Of a stretch of 64,000 nucleotides of DNA, positions 1-11,063 are shown in pieces. Each line of letters starts with the position of its first letter. The first letter of the stretch is position 1. This stretch comes from Owenia fusiformis (lineage: Eukaryota; Annelida; Polychaeta; Sabellida; Oweniidae), in contig CAIIXF020000001.1 in assembly GCA_903813345.2 (NCBI GenBank), positions 26,773,915 through 26,837,914 on the forward strand, written 5' to 3'. The notes below the pieces were generated by a model. It saw only the letters and a list, made by a program, of their open reading frames with translations, was not told the DNA's origin and searched no databases. Position numbers and translations under genes: made by a program.

Positions 1-398
1 TGACATTTAATTTTGGGCCTATTGTCGTCTATTTAATTTGGTGGTTTTTCAAGTGTCCCTGACATTTTCATGTATTAACAAGATTGAAAATATTCATTGT
101 CAGTGTTGTTGGTGAATAATTTCCTCAATATTTCTTGTTGTTTATATAAATTTCCTCAATATTTCTAGTTGTTTCTATCATTTTAAACGGCTCAGATATC
201 TTGGTATCTTTCTTATAACTGGAAATGGACCGAATGGAAAACATGTTGAATTCCTTGGGGTTTTGGTGATAATTTGATGATTTTTGCAATTCGCCAATTT
301 AAAACGCTTGCCAAGTTAAAGACAAATACAGTACATTGTATTCCCTTCATACAAACTTTTTTTAGTGCAAATTATAACTCAACCCTTGTATAGGTAAT

Positions 399-520
399 TA
401 TCCCAACGAACGAAGTTCGGTAGGGATATAGTGAAGCCCTCCGTCCGTCCGTCTGTCCGTTCGTCAGTCCGTCAGTCAGTCCGTCCGTCTGTCCGGAAGA
501 TAACTCAAATACTAGTTGTT
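399..520 (+). repeat. Fragment of a CCGTCCGT-bearing interspersed repeat
   Basis: Starts with ATCCCAACGAACGAAGTTCG, then a conserved 'tagggatatagtgaag' stretch, a run of CCGT/CAGT tetramers and 'gaagataactcaaatactag'. The same series recurs at 37966 (same strand) and, reversed, at 58698-59444. This copy is cut short near 520. It lies just upstream of the first caspase exon seen here. Class unknown. Confidence 0.7.
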
Positions 521-606
521 GGATGGTTGCACTGGAAATCTGTAATATCCACCTATTGTACACATGCTGTCATCATTGTTAATATATGTTGTTCTTTTTC
601 TTTTAG

Positions 607-3600
607 AATGGCCTCTGCCTAAAGATTCCTGGTCTGCTTTAGCTGAAATTAACAGCATGAAAGAGATGCGTATTCAATCACAAGCTTGGGAAGATCGTTA
701 CAATGGAAAAAACCCTGATGTATGTAGATCTTCTAACTTTATTTAAATTGAAAAACAGATTTTTTCAAAAATTGTAAACTGCTCACATAACATTGAATAA
801 CACTATTGGCAATTGGAGCTACCAAATAGTTATGTCCTGTTTAAGAACCCAATTTCTTACTCCATGTACTTATAATCCATAGTACTAATACTCTCTATCA
901 ATATTCCATTTGATTTGTTGAGACCCATTCACACATAGCTAGGTAAGGTGTGTCTGATTCCAGCCAATCGAAACACAGTATTTCATATGACTGCACTCAT
1001 TAAATTACCAAAAAACACTCAAGGTCATCTGTTGCATAGGTGTCAAAGTGACAACTTGACTTGAAATTGATACTTTGCTAACTTAACCCTTGCAAAAAGT
1101 TTCATTGAAAATATGTTCTTATAGTGATTTTGTATCCTTTAGGTGATAAGAAAATATTTTGCAATGTGTGAAGAGAATTTAAGCCCAAGACTCAATGCAT
1201 TGTGAGTGATTCATTCCACACAAGCGTTGTTTCCTTTTAGCATTCGATGCTGCACATCTCATGCAACATTTGAAACAACAGCTTAAATCCTTCATTCGAT
1301 TTGAGTTTTTCTCAGATAATGAGGATTTCAGCAAGGGTGTACTGACATAACATGGGGATATAGACCATTGACTTAAGATGGGGATATCATTATATAATCA
1401 TGGGAATAGATACAAAATCCTCATTATCTCAAAAGAACTCAAGTTGAGATTCATGTCAGATAGCATAAGTGAAATCCTTTTTCAATTGTGAAAATAATGG
1501 TACTTAGACAGGACAGCTTAACTGAGGGCCTTTTCATTTTTTGTTTGGTACTATTTTATTTTATAAATAGCAACACTTACAGAATGATAGTGGCACCCAA
1601 AGCATTTTGCATCATTCCAATTTTAAAGGTAATTTATTCATAAAAATTGAAAATTGAAATTGATTCAAATGTTTTGAATTTTAATGAAGCCATCCACCTG
1701 GGAGTGCAGTATTACCATTTTTATCCTCTGTATGTTTTAATTCATGTATTCAATAAACAATTTTTCAGTATTACCCGATGAACTCCTCACCAAAAGGACG
1801 GATGATTATTATCAATAACAAGAATTTTGACAAATCTAAAGTCAAACTCAGTTATAGAGAAGGTACCGATAATGATGCTACCTGTCTTAGTCAACTCTTC
1901 AGGAAGTTAGGCTATTCTGTACAGGATAGTAAATCCTGGAAAGACTTAACTGCTAAAGTGAGTTAGATTATGTTCATGAATCTGTGAAAAAAAGATTTAA
2001 AAAAAATCAAAATGGCTGATATTTTGTGAGAAATAGTTTAAGTAGTTGATGGCCTTTTATAGTTTTCATCAAATAAATCTTTTATTCAGTTTTATATACT
2101 AGTAGTAGTCCAGCGGAATAATGGCATATTGAAACTTTTGGTTGCCTTCTAGGATGTATGCTATATCTTTGTATTTTCTTTATCTATATGTTAATTACTT
2201 TCAAAATCAGAACTGTGCCGGACTGGCACTGGTGGGCAAAATTTTTTACAGCATTGTATAGGTGGCGCCCCTTGTAAAATGCCCATTTCACCAAAAAAAA
2301 ATTGTTAAAGGGCTGTTGGTAGAGTTGAAAACTTTAACCAATTCAGATAAACTGTATTTAGTCTAAACAACATGTCAACTTTGTTTCATTACATAGAATC
2401 ACAAATTTAATGAGATATGCTTGATTTGTTACCCTAGCGCCACCTATTTTTAAGGGGTCACTAGGTTTAATAAGCATATTTTGCAAACTAAACAAAGTTG
2501 TGATCTGAAATTATTCATGACTTTAAATTAACCCATGTCAGAGATAGTGTGAAAATATGAGACTTGTACTTTATTTATTTGAAGAGAAAAAAATATATTA
2601 ATATAGACTTCCTTGTATTCAGCAATATTAATATGTATGAAAAATATCACTGTTATTACTGTGAAACATTGAAAAATATAATATCAGCAGATTCTGTTAG
2701 TCTATCTATCAAACTAAGCTATTTATGTAAGATACATAGGTTCTTTAAATTAAAATATTTCAGAAAATTATAATGTATACCCTTTTATAGGGGGAGGGGG
2801 GGGGGGTAGATGACACGTTTAAAATGTGAAAGAAACTCATTGTTGACAGTGTAAGTAGGTCATCCCTGTTGTATAAGGGTTAAATCTTAGACCATTTATT
2901 GGAAGTGTTACATCTGTACCAGGGACACCATCATTCGGGGGCTACAATACTAGGAAACTAGGACTAGTGGCGCCATCATTAAACCTGCAATAAAACTTGC
3001 CTACAGCCCACTTCTTGATGTTAAGCCAGTGGACCCAAGCACAATGTTAACCATCATGCATCAGGCAAAGGAGTTGACCTAGACATATAAGCAAGATTAC
3101 ACAATTTTTAGAATGCACCAGCAATTGTACAAAGTAGCCACTGATGTCATTTTCTGGACCCCAACAACCTTTATTATACAGGGTGGTCAAAAATGGAAAC
3201 CCTTACACCATTTTCCTCATATCTTTGTCATTTTAAAAAATAACTCCCTGATATTTTGTATTTGTACATCATTCAATTTGCTACAAGCCTACTGAATTTC
3301 ATGACCATCAGATTGATAGTCACAATGTTACAGCACTTTAAAGAACATACCCCAGTGGCCACTTTTGCGCTGTCGGGAACCTGTACTCGTAATCTAAAAT
3401 GTCCCTACCTGCGGGGATATGGCAGTGATAGAGTATATTAGAATGACCTCAGGACAATTGCAAACCTCAAAACTGAGACCATCCGTGTCATTCAGGCCAT
3501 ACCTGCTGAGGAATGCATTCGGGTCATTGATAACTGTGCTGTTTTGTCTACAGTGCTGTGAGATTGTGACTATCTGATGGTCATGAAATATGGTAGAGTG

Positions 3601-6600
3601 GTAGGAAACTGAATGATGTACAAATGTGTGAAATATCAGGGAGTAATTTCCGAGAATGACAAAGATATAAGGAAAATGTAGGGTTTCCATTTTTTGACCA
3701 CCCTGTACATTCATCAACAGGCTCTGGGACATGTACATGCTCATGAGTTTTTTTGGTTGTGTCGGCATCCTAATGTCAGACAGTTGAAAAGTAGAGATAA
3801 CCAATTTGCTGGGGTAACCAAGATTAACAGGCAAGAATTACCCTAACAATGTTCATGACAAGCATTGAGACTCCTTGTTGAAGAACTTTCGAGGCAAGTA
3901 ATTCATCAGGAAAACAGCTACCAGGAACTCATAGATGTTCTTAACTCTAAATTGTCAGAAAGAAAAACTACAAATGCCAGTATTTATCACGGTGCAACTT
4001 GTTAGGGCTGAAAGGGAAGGCAACTGGCTGCTCCATTTGGCTGCTGTTGACCCATCTATGCGTCCATATTTCTTTGCTGCATGACAATATAACTAGTAAG
4101 GACTGTTATGTCTACGAGACATGGAGAGACTTCCACAGAATGTTGTTGATGAATGTTGTTTCTCCTAGGACAGCATATCACCCGTCATCCCATTTGGAAT
4201 GGAATCTGGTTAGATATGATGATAGAGACCACTTATTAGTACCAACGAAATGTTCTGCAAAGCAAGCCAAATGTCCTGTTTAAGAACCCCTATTCTTGCC
4301 TTTGAAAATGGATTATAGCAATACTATCCCACATGAATCTACTTGTTTAGACTCAATCAACTGTTCTTCTGAGAAAATAAGGATTTTCATGACAAGCATT
4401 GAGACGCATTGAACAACATTTTAGCAAGGGTGCATTGACTGAACATGGGGAAAACACCATTGACCATTGACTTATAGTGGGGACAACATCAGGTATGTCC
4501 CCATGTTAAGTCGATGCACCCTTGCTGAAATCCTCAATTTCTCAGAAGAACTCAATAATCTCAACAAGTAGATTCCTGTTGGGTAATATTGCTAGAATTC
4601 ATTTTCGAAAGTTAAAATAGGAGTTCTTAAATGGGACATCAACAACAATAGCTATCATTAAGCTTTCAATGTGCAGTCTTTGAATGATGACATGTTTAAG
4701 GACAGAGTGAAACAGTGAAACATTGCCTCAACTGCATTGACTTTGGTGGTGATTAATTTGAAGGACTATGAGTTAAAATGTAGTCTTACATGTAAATTTG
4801 ATATATTTGGAGTTATGACATCATGTAGAAAAACTCAATAAATTGCCTTCAAACGCGACTTAAAACAGGGTGCCCCACCTACCCAAAACAATTGTCACCA
4901 TAGCAACAGCAATAACAACGGAACTGATGCTAACCCATTGTCCTTGGTCTTGTTTAATAGGTTAATATTTTCAACATTATCTGTGAAAATTTCAATGAAA
5001 TTGAATGAAGTATGAAGAAAAAAGAGCAGTTGGTTACTTGCTTTCTGATCGGGCCTCGTACTCTTGAGTTTGAGCCTGGTAATAAACTGGCAACTTGATA
5101 CAGGGGTGTCAGAAGGATTTCGCAAGGGAGGGGGTTGACTTTTGGACATGGATGGATTGTGCGTGAAGCATGGATTGGGGGGGGGGGGGCATGCCCTCAG
5201 AAAATGTTCAGATTTAGATCCTCTCTGATGCATTATGAACATCTCAGCACAATATTCCCAATAATAAAAACAAGAGAAAATTGTGTTTAAAGAAAACTAG
5301 CTTGACTTTGACTAAAATTCTTTGAATTTTACTAAAATATACATTTTGCTCTTATTCTCCAAAGTATTTACATACTGTATAGGTTCTTTAGAAACAATGG
5401 TACAGAATAACATATGTAAATATATTAATGATAAATGAGATCTTCTATGCTTGATATACACTAAATAATGGCATAGTATCATTTGACTTTAATTAGCTCT
5501 CAAGAGCTTTCAAATTCTAGCCTAAAATAAATCTGGGAAAGGGAGGAGGCGGTCATTCCCAGCGCCCTCCCCCTTCCAAAGCCAATGTTGATATGAAAAC
5601 TATCAAGTCATTTGAGCTAGGCCAATGCCACCCATCCACACCTCTATGTTTGATGAATCTGGTAACCTGAAAACACCAACAAACAAATATGTTATGAACA
5701 CCAAAACTGGAAGAAAAAATATCAATGAAGTATATGACGACACTAGTGTCTTAATCCTATTGCTTCACTACTATAAAAAACACCATCTAATTGCTTATGT
5801 TACGATGGAGTCTGTGTCAACTTCTAACAAAAATGTCACCTCACAACTTCTTGCTGCCCGCAGCCTGAAAGACTGTGACAAAACATCTAGTCTTTATCCC
5901 ATAGGCAAGACTAAAGCAGTTAACACCAGACTTGAAATGCTCCTTTAAGTTGGATTGGAGAAGACCACATACCAATATCTGATGGAAAGACACAGGCTAC
6001 TAAATTCACAGCAGCATGTTATGGTATCAATCCAGTCATCTGATGTTAGATATGCTGTGTGGACCAAGAGAAATGCTGCCAGAACTACAATCATTGCCAC
6101 CTTCAAACAAGGCCTTTGAGGAAACATGCTCATCTACAAACATCCCTGTGTAAACATGCAACCCAACCCTTACCTCCTAAGTTGCAACCACTGGAGTATG
6201 GCTGGCAAATGGATATTGTCAACAACATGTTAGTGTCAGTTAAACTTCCACCAAATGTTTTGTGTGCACCAGACTCAGTGTTAAAGATGATACATTGTAC
6301 ACGTGAGAAGTGGTATAGATTGTTGTCTGTGCTGTAAGACTACTTCGTCCTGCAGTATATTTTGCCTTTGCAAAGGTGAAGAGTGTTGCATAAACATACC
6401 AGACTAATGGTCACAGTCACCAATGAAACAAATGATGATGATCTTGATGAAGAAATTGTTCTGCAAGCTGTCCAAGAAGTATGGATAGAGACACCAAAAA
6501 TGATACCCTTGTTAACGGAATAAAAGCTGACACTCAATGAGCTACAATATCTTTGACAAAGGATGGTAAATTAATTTATTAATGATAGATACAAATTTTT

Positions 6601-9600
6601 ATGAACAGTATTTCAAACCCTTTCATCATCCAGTAACTGTCCAGCCTTGCCTGTATGAAGTTAATAAGTATTCCATGTTAACATCTACTCAATAGCAGAA
6701 TGTCCGGTAACATAACCCCCCCCCCTTCAGACATGGTGGCATGACCATAGGTTATATACTAAACAATTAGTGCTCAATCCTTGATTTCTGTTTTCATGTG
6801 TTAAAATTAAAATAATTACTTCATATAATAAAATGTTTTTAAATTCATGATGGTGTTAAGGATAATTTAGTCAAAATAGACTTTTGAATGTAACCTTTGT
6901 ACGAATTGCATCGTTTAATATTAGGATTTACTGTAATAACAAATAATTTTTTACTCTTAAAATATTTAAGACAGAAGTTTTTTATTTTAACACCATCCCA
7001 AACATGTATCAAGTCATATCTATGAATAATGTTAGATCACAATTACGCTTTGTTCAAATTTTATGCCTTCAAAACATAGTGACCCCTTGGAATATATGTG
7101 ATATCAGGGGGATAAATGACCAGTACTCTGTAAATATGAGATTTTAGGTAAGGAAAAAAAATAGACATGCTATTAAGGTTATATAACAGGTTATACTAGG
7201 TGGCTTGAGTTAAAGACTCTGCTCAAGATCATTGAAAAAAAAATCCTTAATTAGAAGGGTATTTCATAGGGGGCGCCACCTTTACAAGGCTGTAAAAAAT
7301 TTTGCCCACCAGTGCCAAACCGGCACAGTTCTGATTTTGAAAGTCAATAACATATAGATGAAGAAAATACAAAGACATAGCATACATCCTAGAAGGCAAC
7401 CAGTTCCATCGATTCCGCAGGACTATAGGGTGTTTGTTAACTTTTAAAAGTTTCTTCCTTGATAGTACATATAGCACCACATTTACATTCTGAAGATTAT
7501 TTTGTTTATATGTCAACATAAAATCTTGTCTTATCTTTATCACAGGCTGGTATCGAAATATTTGTCCGCTGTGACGGAGCATGCTATTTTTCATAAAAAC
7601 ACTAAGAATACTTCACGATTTATTTTTTAACTAATATGTTTCGTTATACCATACACAATTACTTACTCCATGCAATGGATATATCATTTGCGGGTAACTT
7701 TCACTTCTGTTTGAAGTCCAATTACGCTGGGAAGAAAAGCTATTGAAAATGGCGCCGGAGTATCATAGTTCAAAATGTACCATTTCTTGTTTAACTTTCT
7801 AATGGCACGATATAGTGACACGATAATATTTACACATGGTTTCAGCATAACTATGAGGGTATAAATGAGATGTTGATGTATTTGGTTTTTTTAATTCTTT
7901 TATAAAAAATATTGTTTAATTTTTTTGTCCGCTGTGACGGAGCAGTTGCAAATGTGAACTGTGAAAATGCTCCGTCACAGCGGACAAAAAATATTAATAT
8001 TATTTTTTATAAAAAAATCTAAAAGACCCAATGCATTAATATCTCATTAATACATTCAGAGTTATGCTGAAAACATATGTTAATATTATCTTGTCACTAT
8101 ATCATGCCATTAAAAAGTTAAAAAAGAAATGGTACATTTTAGAGTTTGATACTCTGGCGCCGTTTTCAATAGATTTTACTCCTAGCGTTGTTGGACTTCA
8201 AACAGAAGTGGAGGTTACACGTAAATGATATATCCATTGCATGGAGTAAGTAATTATCTTTGATATAACGAAACATATGAGTTAAAAAATAAATCGTGAA
8301 GCATTCTTAGTGTTTTTATGAAAAATAGCATGCTCCGTCACAGCGGACAAATCTTTCCATACCAGCCTGTGTTTATGTAGGAGATTAAAGAAAAACTACA
8401 AAAGGAAAGCCAACTTGAGAGTCACAATCGTCATACATCATTTATATGTGCGATCCTTAGTCATGGTGCCAAGGGTAATAGGATCTATGGAGTGGATGGG
8501 GATACCATAGCTATGAAGGATATAAAGGAAATATTTCAAAATTGTCCAGCTTTGACAGGGAAACCAAAGATTTTTATTGTGCAAGCTTGTCAGGGCAGTG
8601 AGTATTTATTTTCGTTGACATGCATTTACCCAACAGAAAAGAATCTGTTTGTGTAAGAATTAGTAGTAAAAGGATTTAAACCCAGGATTTAATGAATTGT
8701 AGATGGTATTTAATCATATGTAAGTCTTGTTATATCACCACCCAAAGTGGTGACATATTGTTTTTGTCTCGGTTGGTGGTTAAATGTTGGCATCCGGTGG
8801 CTGGCGATCGGTGTCTGTAACAAATTCCTACAACTTCCAATACCTTAACAAATACTGTTTAGACTGACTTCAAATGATACTTCTCAAGGTCAAAAAAGGT
8901 CAATTCTTTTCAAAATCTTATCTGCGATAAGAGGATAATTTACCAAGACCAACATATTTCTGCTGAGGTTTTACTGACTTTGAATAGGGGGAAAACACTG
9001 CATGTAACAACCATAATTGAATTCATTTTTTCAGGTGCAAAAGACACTGGGGTTTTGGATACCAGTTTTAATTCCAGCATGTCATATGACACAGATCAAG
9101 GACGTCAATCTCCTGTGCAATTTTCTAATCGAATCAAACCTGCCCCTTGTGAATCAACTGATCCATCACTAAAGTCTCCAACTGAATCAGGGGACGACTC
9201 TATGGATGCAAGCTATGGGGAATTTGGTGACTCAATAGATTCAGTCCCAACAAGCATGCCCACGGCACAATCTTGTGATTCACTAAAAAGTCTTCCTGGT
9301 AACTCAGATATCCTCGTTGCGAATGCGACAACAGATGGTAGGTAAACTTGTACATAATGATACTTTTTACTGCTTTAAGACTATACAGGATGGGCCATAA
9401 ATAAGTAGTGCACTTTGCTTTGAAGGCTATGTTCATAGAATAGCATATGATGCATGGATGAAATGTATTTCATTATTTTCATTGATGAACGTTGTTTTGT
9501 TCTTTTTATCCATCATATTCATACTGTTATGCCCCCTAAAATCCATGATCAGGTTATTGATAGTGACTTCTATTGATACAATACTTAGTATATCCATTAT

Positions 9601-10691
9601 TTAAAAGTGAAGAAGAGTTCTTTTTTGTCCCACCCTGTGTAATAACAATAAATAAAAAGTGAAAAAAAACTGATTGGGCAAAATAATGTATTTATTGACC
9701 GACTCACATAGGAGACACTTGTGCTCCCTTTTCATATAATAATCAACTTTAACATAAAAATTGTAAGTCCTATGAGGAAGAGTACACCTCTGTTCACTAC
9801 TTTTGCAGATATGGCCTCGTGGAGAATACCAGATGTGGGCACTTGGTTCATTCAAGCCATCATATATGTGTTTGCTAGATATGCACATAACACTGAGATA
9901 GGACATCTCTTCAGGAAGGTATGTTATATGTGTATTATAATTTGGATTGGGTGGAGAGAGAACTGAAATATTCACTTGATTTGCCATTTTTTAAAGTATT
10001 TGAAATTAAAATACATTAAAGGCAGAATCTGATCAATAACAATATCTCCCAAAAGATTCACAATATGTTATAAATCGGTGAAGTTATTAATGTTTCAAAG
10101 TGCAAAAATGAGTGAAAAATGTTTAAATTCTCCCAAATAATAAGAATGGTAACCATTCTTATAGAAAAATAATACATTATTGTAAAAATCTTTAGTTTTC
10201 CTTGAATAAAGTATGCACTTTTGTGATTTTTAGAAAATAGACATGACAAGGAATGACATGAGCCAAAAATATTCTAAAATTGAAACAATTTTTTGTTAAG
10301 CCTGCTCACTATCTCTGATTCTCTCTTTAACTCAGGCTACCTGTAGATGCATCATTCATTTCGTTTAATAATTAATATGTTTCTAACTTTGTAAATCTTT
10401 AATCGAGGCTGGGCAAAAAATGTACCTTTATAATGTTATTTTAATGTTTGTTACTGTATTAGTTAAGTTTATCTTTTGTACTCTTATACCCTATAAAGGG
10501 TGAATTGAGAAATAAATAAATAAATAAATAAAAATAAATAAATAAAAAATATATTGTAGGTGAATCATTTAGTATCAAAGGCCACAACAAAGAAGCTTCC
10601 ACTACAGTACAAACAACAGTCCTGCATAGATGAAACTCTAAGACTGCAGCTGTATTTCTATCCCGGCATGGGCTCTGAAAATGTTTTATAA
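607..10691 (+). CDS. Caspase (cysteine protease, C14 family), 3' part of gene, six exons
   Basis: Exons 607-719, 1769-1957, 8381-8597, 9035-9337, 9809-9918 and 10560-10691 (stop TAA 10689-10691) all have GT/AG borders and matching phases, giving about 353 residues. Exon 2 carries the p20 start (RMIIINNKNF, then YREGTDND, whose Arg lines the Asp pocket). Exon 3 carries the catalytic His (ILSHG) and Cys (QACQG). Exon 5 carries the p10 SWR and GTWFIQ motifs, and exon 6 the usual C-terminal strand ending near LYFYPG. All residues needed to cleave after Asp are present, so the enzyme looks active. The Cys-to-SWR distance of about 106 residues is long for the family; exon 4 encodes this Ser/Asp-rich linker, with several Asp where processing could occur. 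Exon 607-719 starts in mid-codon, so the N-terminus lies upstream; no CARD or DED is visible. Whether it is an initiator or an executioner is undecided; QACQG is the caspase-8/10 type. Confidence 0.93.
832..1515. mobile_element. MITE-like repeat, family with ATGTCC...TTTAAGAAC ends
   Basis: The left end ATGTCCTGTTTAAGAACCC and the degenerate inverted right end near 1500-1515 match the ends of the element at 4271-4639. The central 'gaggatttcagcaagggtg' part is shared too. It lies in caspase intron 720-1768. The stretch 960-1280 has no counterpart in the other copy and may be a later insertion or original intron. Confidence 0.55.
3179..3705. mobile_element. Tc1/mariner-type MITE, 527 bp
   Basis: Ends are inverted copies starting CAGGGTGGTCAAAAATGG, paired over roughly 165 bases and flanked by TA on both sides (3177-3178, 3706-3707). 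No coding capacity. It is nested inside the 5.3-kb element, so it is the younger of the two. Confidence 0.75.
3990..6340 (+). pseudogene. Broken open frames of the 5.3-kb element
   Basis: Near 4000-4080 one frame reads EREGNWLLHLAAVDPSMRPY before a stop. At 5625-5948 a 107-codon frame contains a block resembling the 'CDxTSxxxxxGK' region, and at 6059-6337 a frame ends with a 'GWQ..IV...L.....LPP...L.MI.C' pattern. From memory these patterns recur in multicopy, transposon-linked uncharacterised proteins of invertebrates. Frames are shifted relative to one another and interrupted, so no intact product is expected. Function unknown; the family match is recollection, not alignment. Confidence 0.4.
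4271..4639. mobile_element. MITE with ATGTCC...TTTAAGAAC inverted ends, 369 bp
   Basis: The first ~120 bases (ATGTCCTGTTTAAGAACC...) pair with the inverted last ~120 bases up to ATGGGACAT at 4639. No coding sequence. A second copy of the family is at 832-1515. Target duplication unclear. Confidence 0.65.
7541..8371 (-). mobile_element. Foldback element, copy 1 (831 bp), in caspase 3' splice site
   Basis: An almost complete palindrome of two ~400-base arms. Ends are CACAGGCTGGTATCGAAA and its inverse, flanked by a 5-bp duplication TTTAT (7536-7540, 8372-8376). The 19-mer TGTCCGCTGTGACGGAGCA occurs four times: at both outer ends and, inverted, on both sides of a ~23-base centre. No coding sequence. 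The two arms can be told apart, and they show this copy inserted opposite to copies 2 and 3. Caspase exon 3 begins only ten bases past its end. Confidence 0.9.
9384..9639. mobile_element. Short TA-flanked MITE in caspase intron
   Basis: The left end TACAGGATGGGCCATAAATA and inverted right end (CACAGGGTGGGACAAAA read backwards) are related, with TA at 9382-9383 and 9640-9641. Lies between caspase exons 4 and 5. No coding sequence. Confidence 0.55.
10510..10548 (+). repeat. AAAT microsatellite
   Basis: Tandem AAAT units with minor interruptions, ending 11 bases before the acceptor of the last caspase exon (10560). It leaves that acceptor with an unusually A-rich lead-in instead of a pyrimidine tract. 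Confidence 0.9.
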
Positions 10692-10724
10692 CTGCAGCTG
10701 TAAATGAAACCTGGCTTGTTAATA

Positions 10725-11063
10725 CTGTAGATTGGGTTAATTTGACGCCTTGGCAGTTTTGGCGAAATAGAAGAAACAGTCAATTTATATCTTCTGGCAA
10801 AGTTCCGAAAAATTCGAGGGGTCTTTCCTGGGAATTTCGTCCTGTATTCTGTGAATTAAGTCACTTCTGGTTTAGTTTTTTACAAAATCAGAATCACTTC
10901 TAAATTGGATCAGGGCGAACTATTTTCTAGTCAATACTGATGGAAAAGTAAATAAAAAAGCAGCATCCATTGAGGTTCAAAATGTTCGCCAAATTAAATT
11001 GCTGTAAACATGCCAAAAATGGCAAAATCTCCCAATTAAGTAGCACCAAAACCCAATCTACAG
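10725..11063. mobile_element. TA-flanked MITE, 339 bp
   Basis: The end CTGTAGATTGGGTT and its inverse at 11050-11063 are flanked by TA (10723-10724, 11064-11065). Inner inverted blocks include a 'ttgccattttTGGC'-type segment. It starts 34 bases after the caspase stop, so it may lie within the 3' untranslated region. Confidence 0.65.

Larger units (their letters stand above)
2104..7427. mobile_element. Decayed 5.3-kb DNA element with long (~450 bp) inverted ends
   Basis: The left end near 2104-2560 and right end near 6980-7427 are inverted copies of each other. Shared blocks are 'tagtccagcggaat', a 'tgccttctaggatgta' block, 'tggtgggcaaaattttttac', 'aaggggtcacta' and a 'gtgatct...attattcat' block. 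Divergence is substantial, so the insertion is old. Interior sequence shows broken coding pieces (separate entry) and two younger nested MITEs (3179-3705, 4271-4639). It fills most of caspase intron 1958-8380. Target-site duplications could not be fixed; the superfamily is unresolved. Long inverted ends occur in Polintons and several DNA transposon groups, but no polymerase or integrase motif was seen. Confidence 0.65.

Noticed and set aside
1143-1628. Two extra caspase exons (1143-1201 and 1571-1628) with good splice signals and matching phase
   Set aside because: They lie within or next to MITE-like sequence. Joining 719 directly to 1769 is also in phase and gives the natural '...NPD|YYPMN' lead into the protease domain. 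Could be a rarely used cassette at most.
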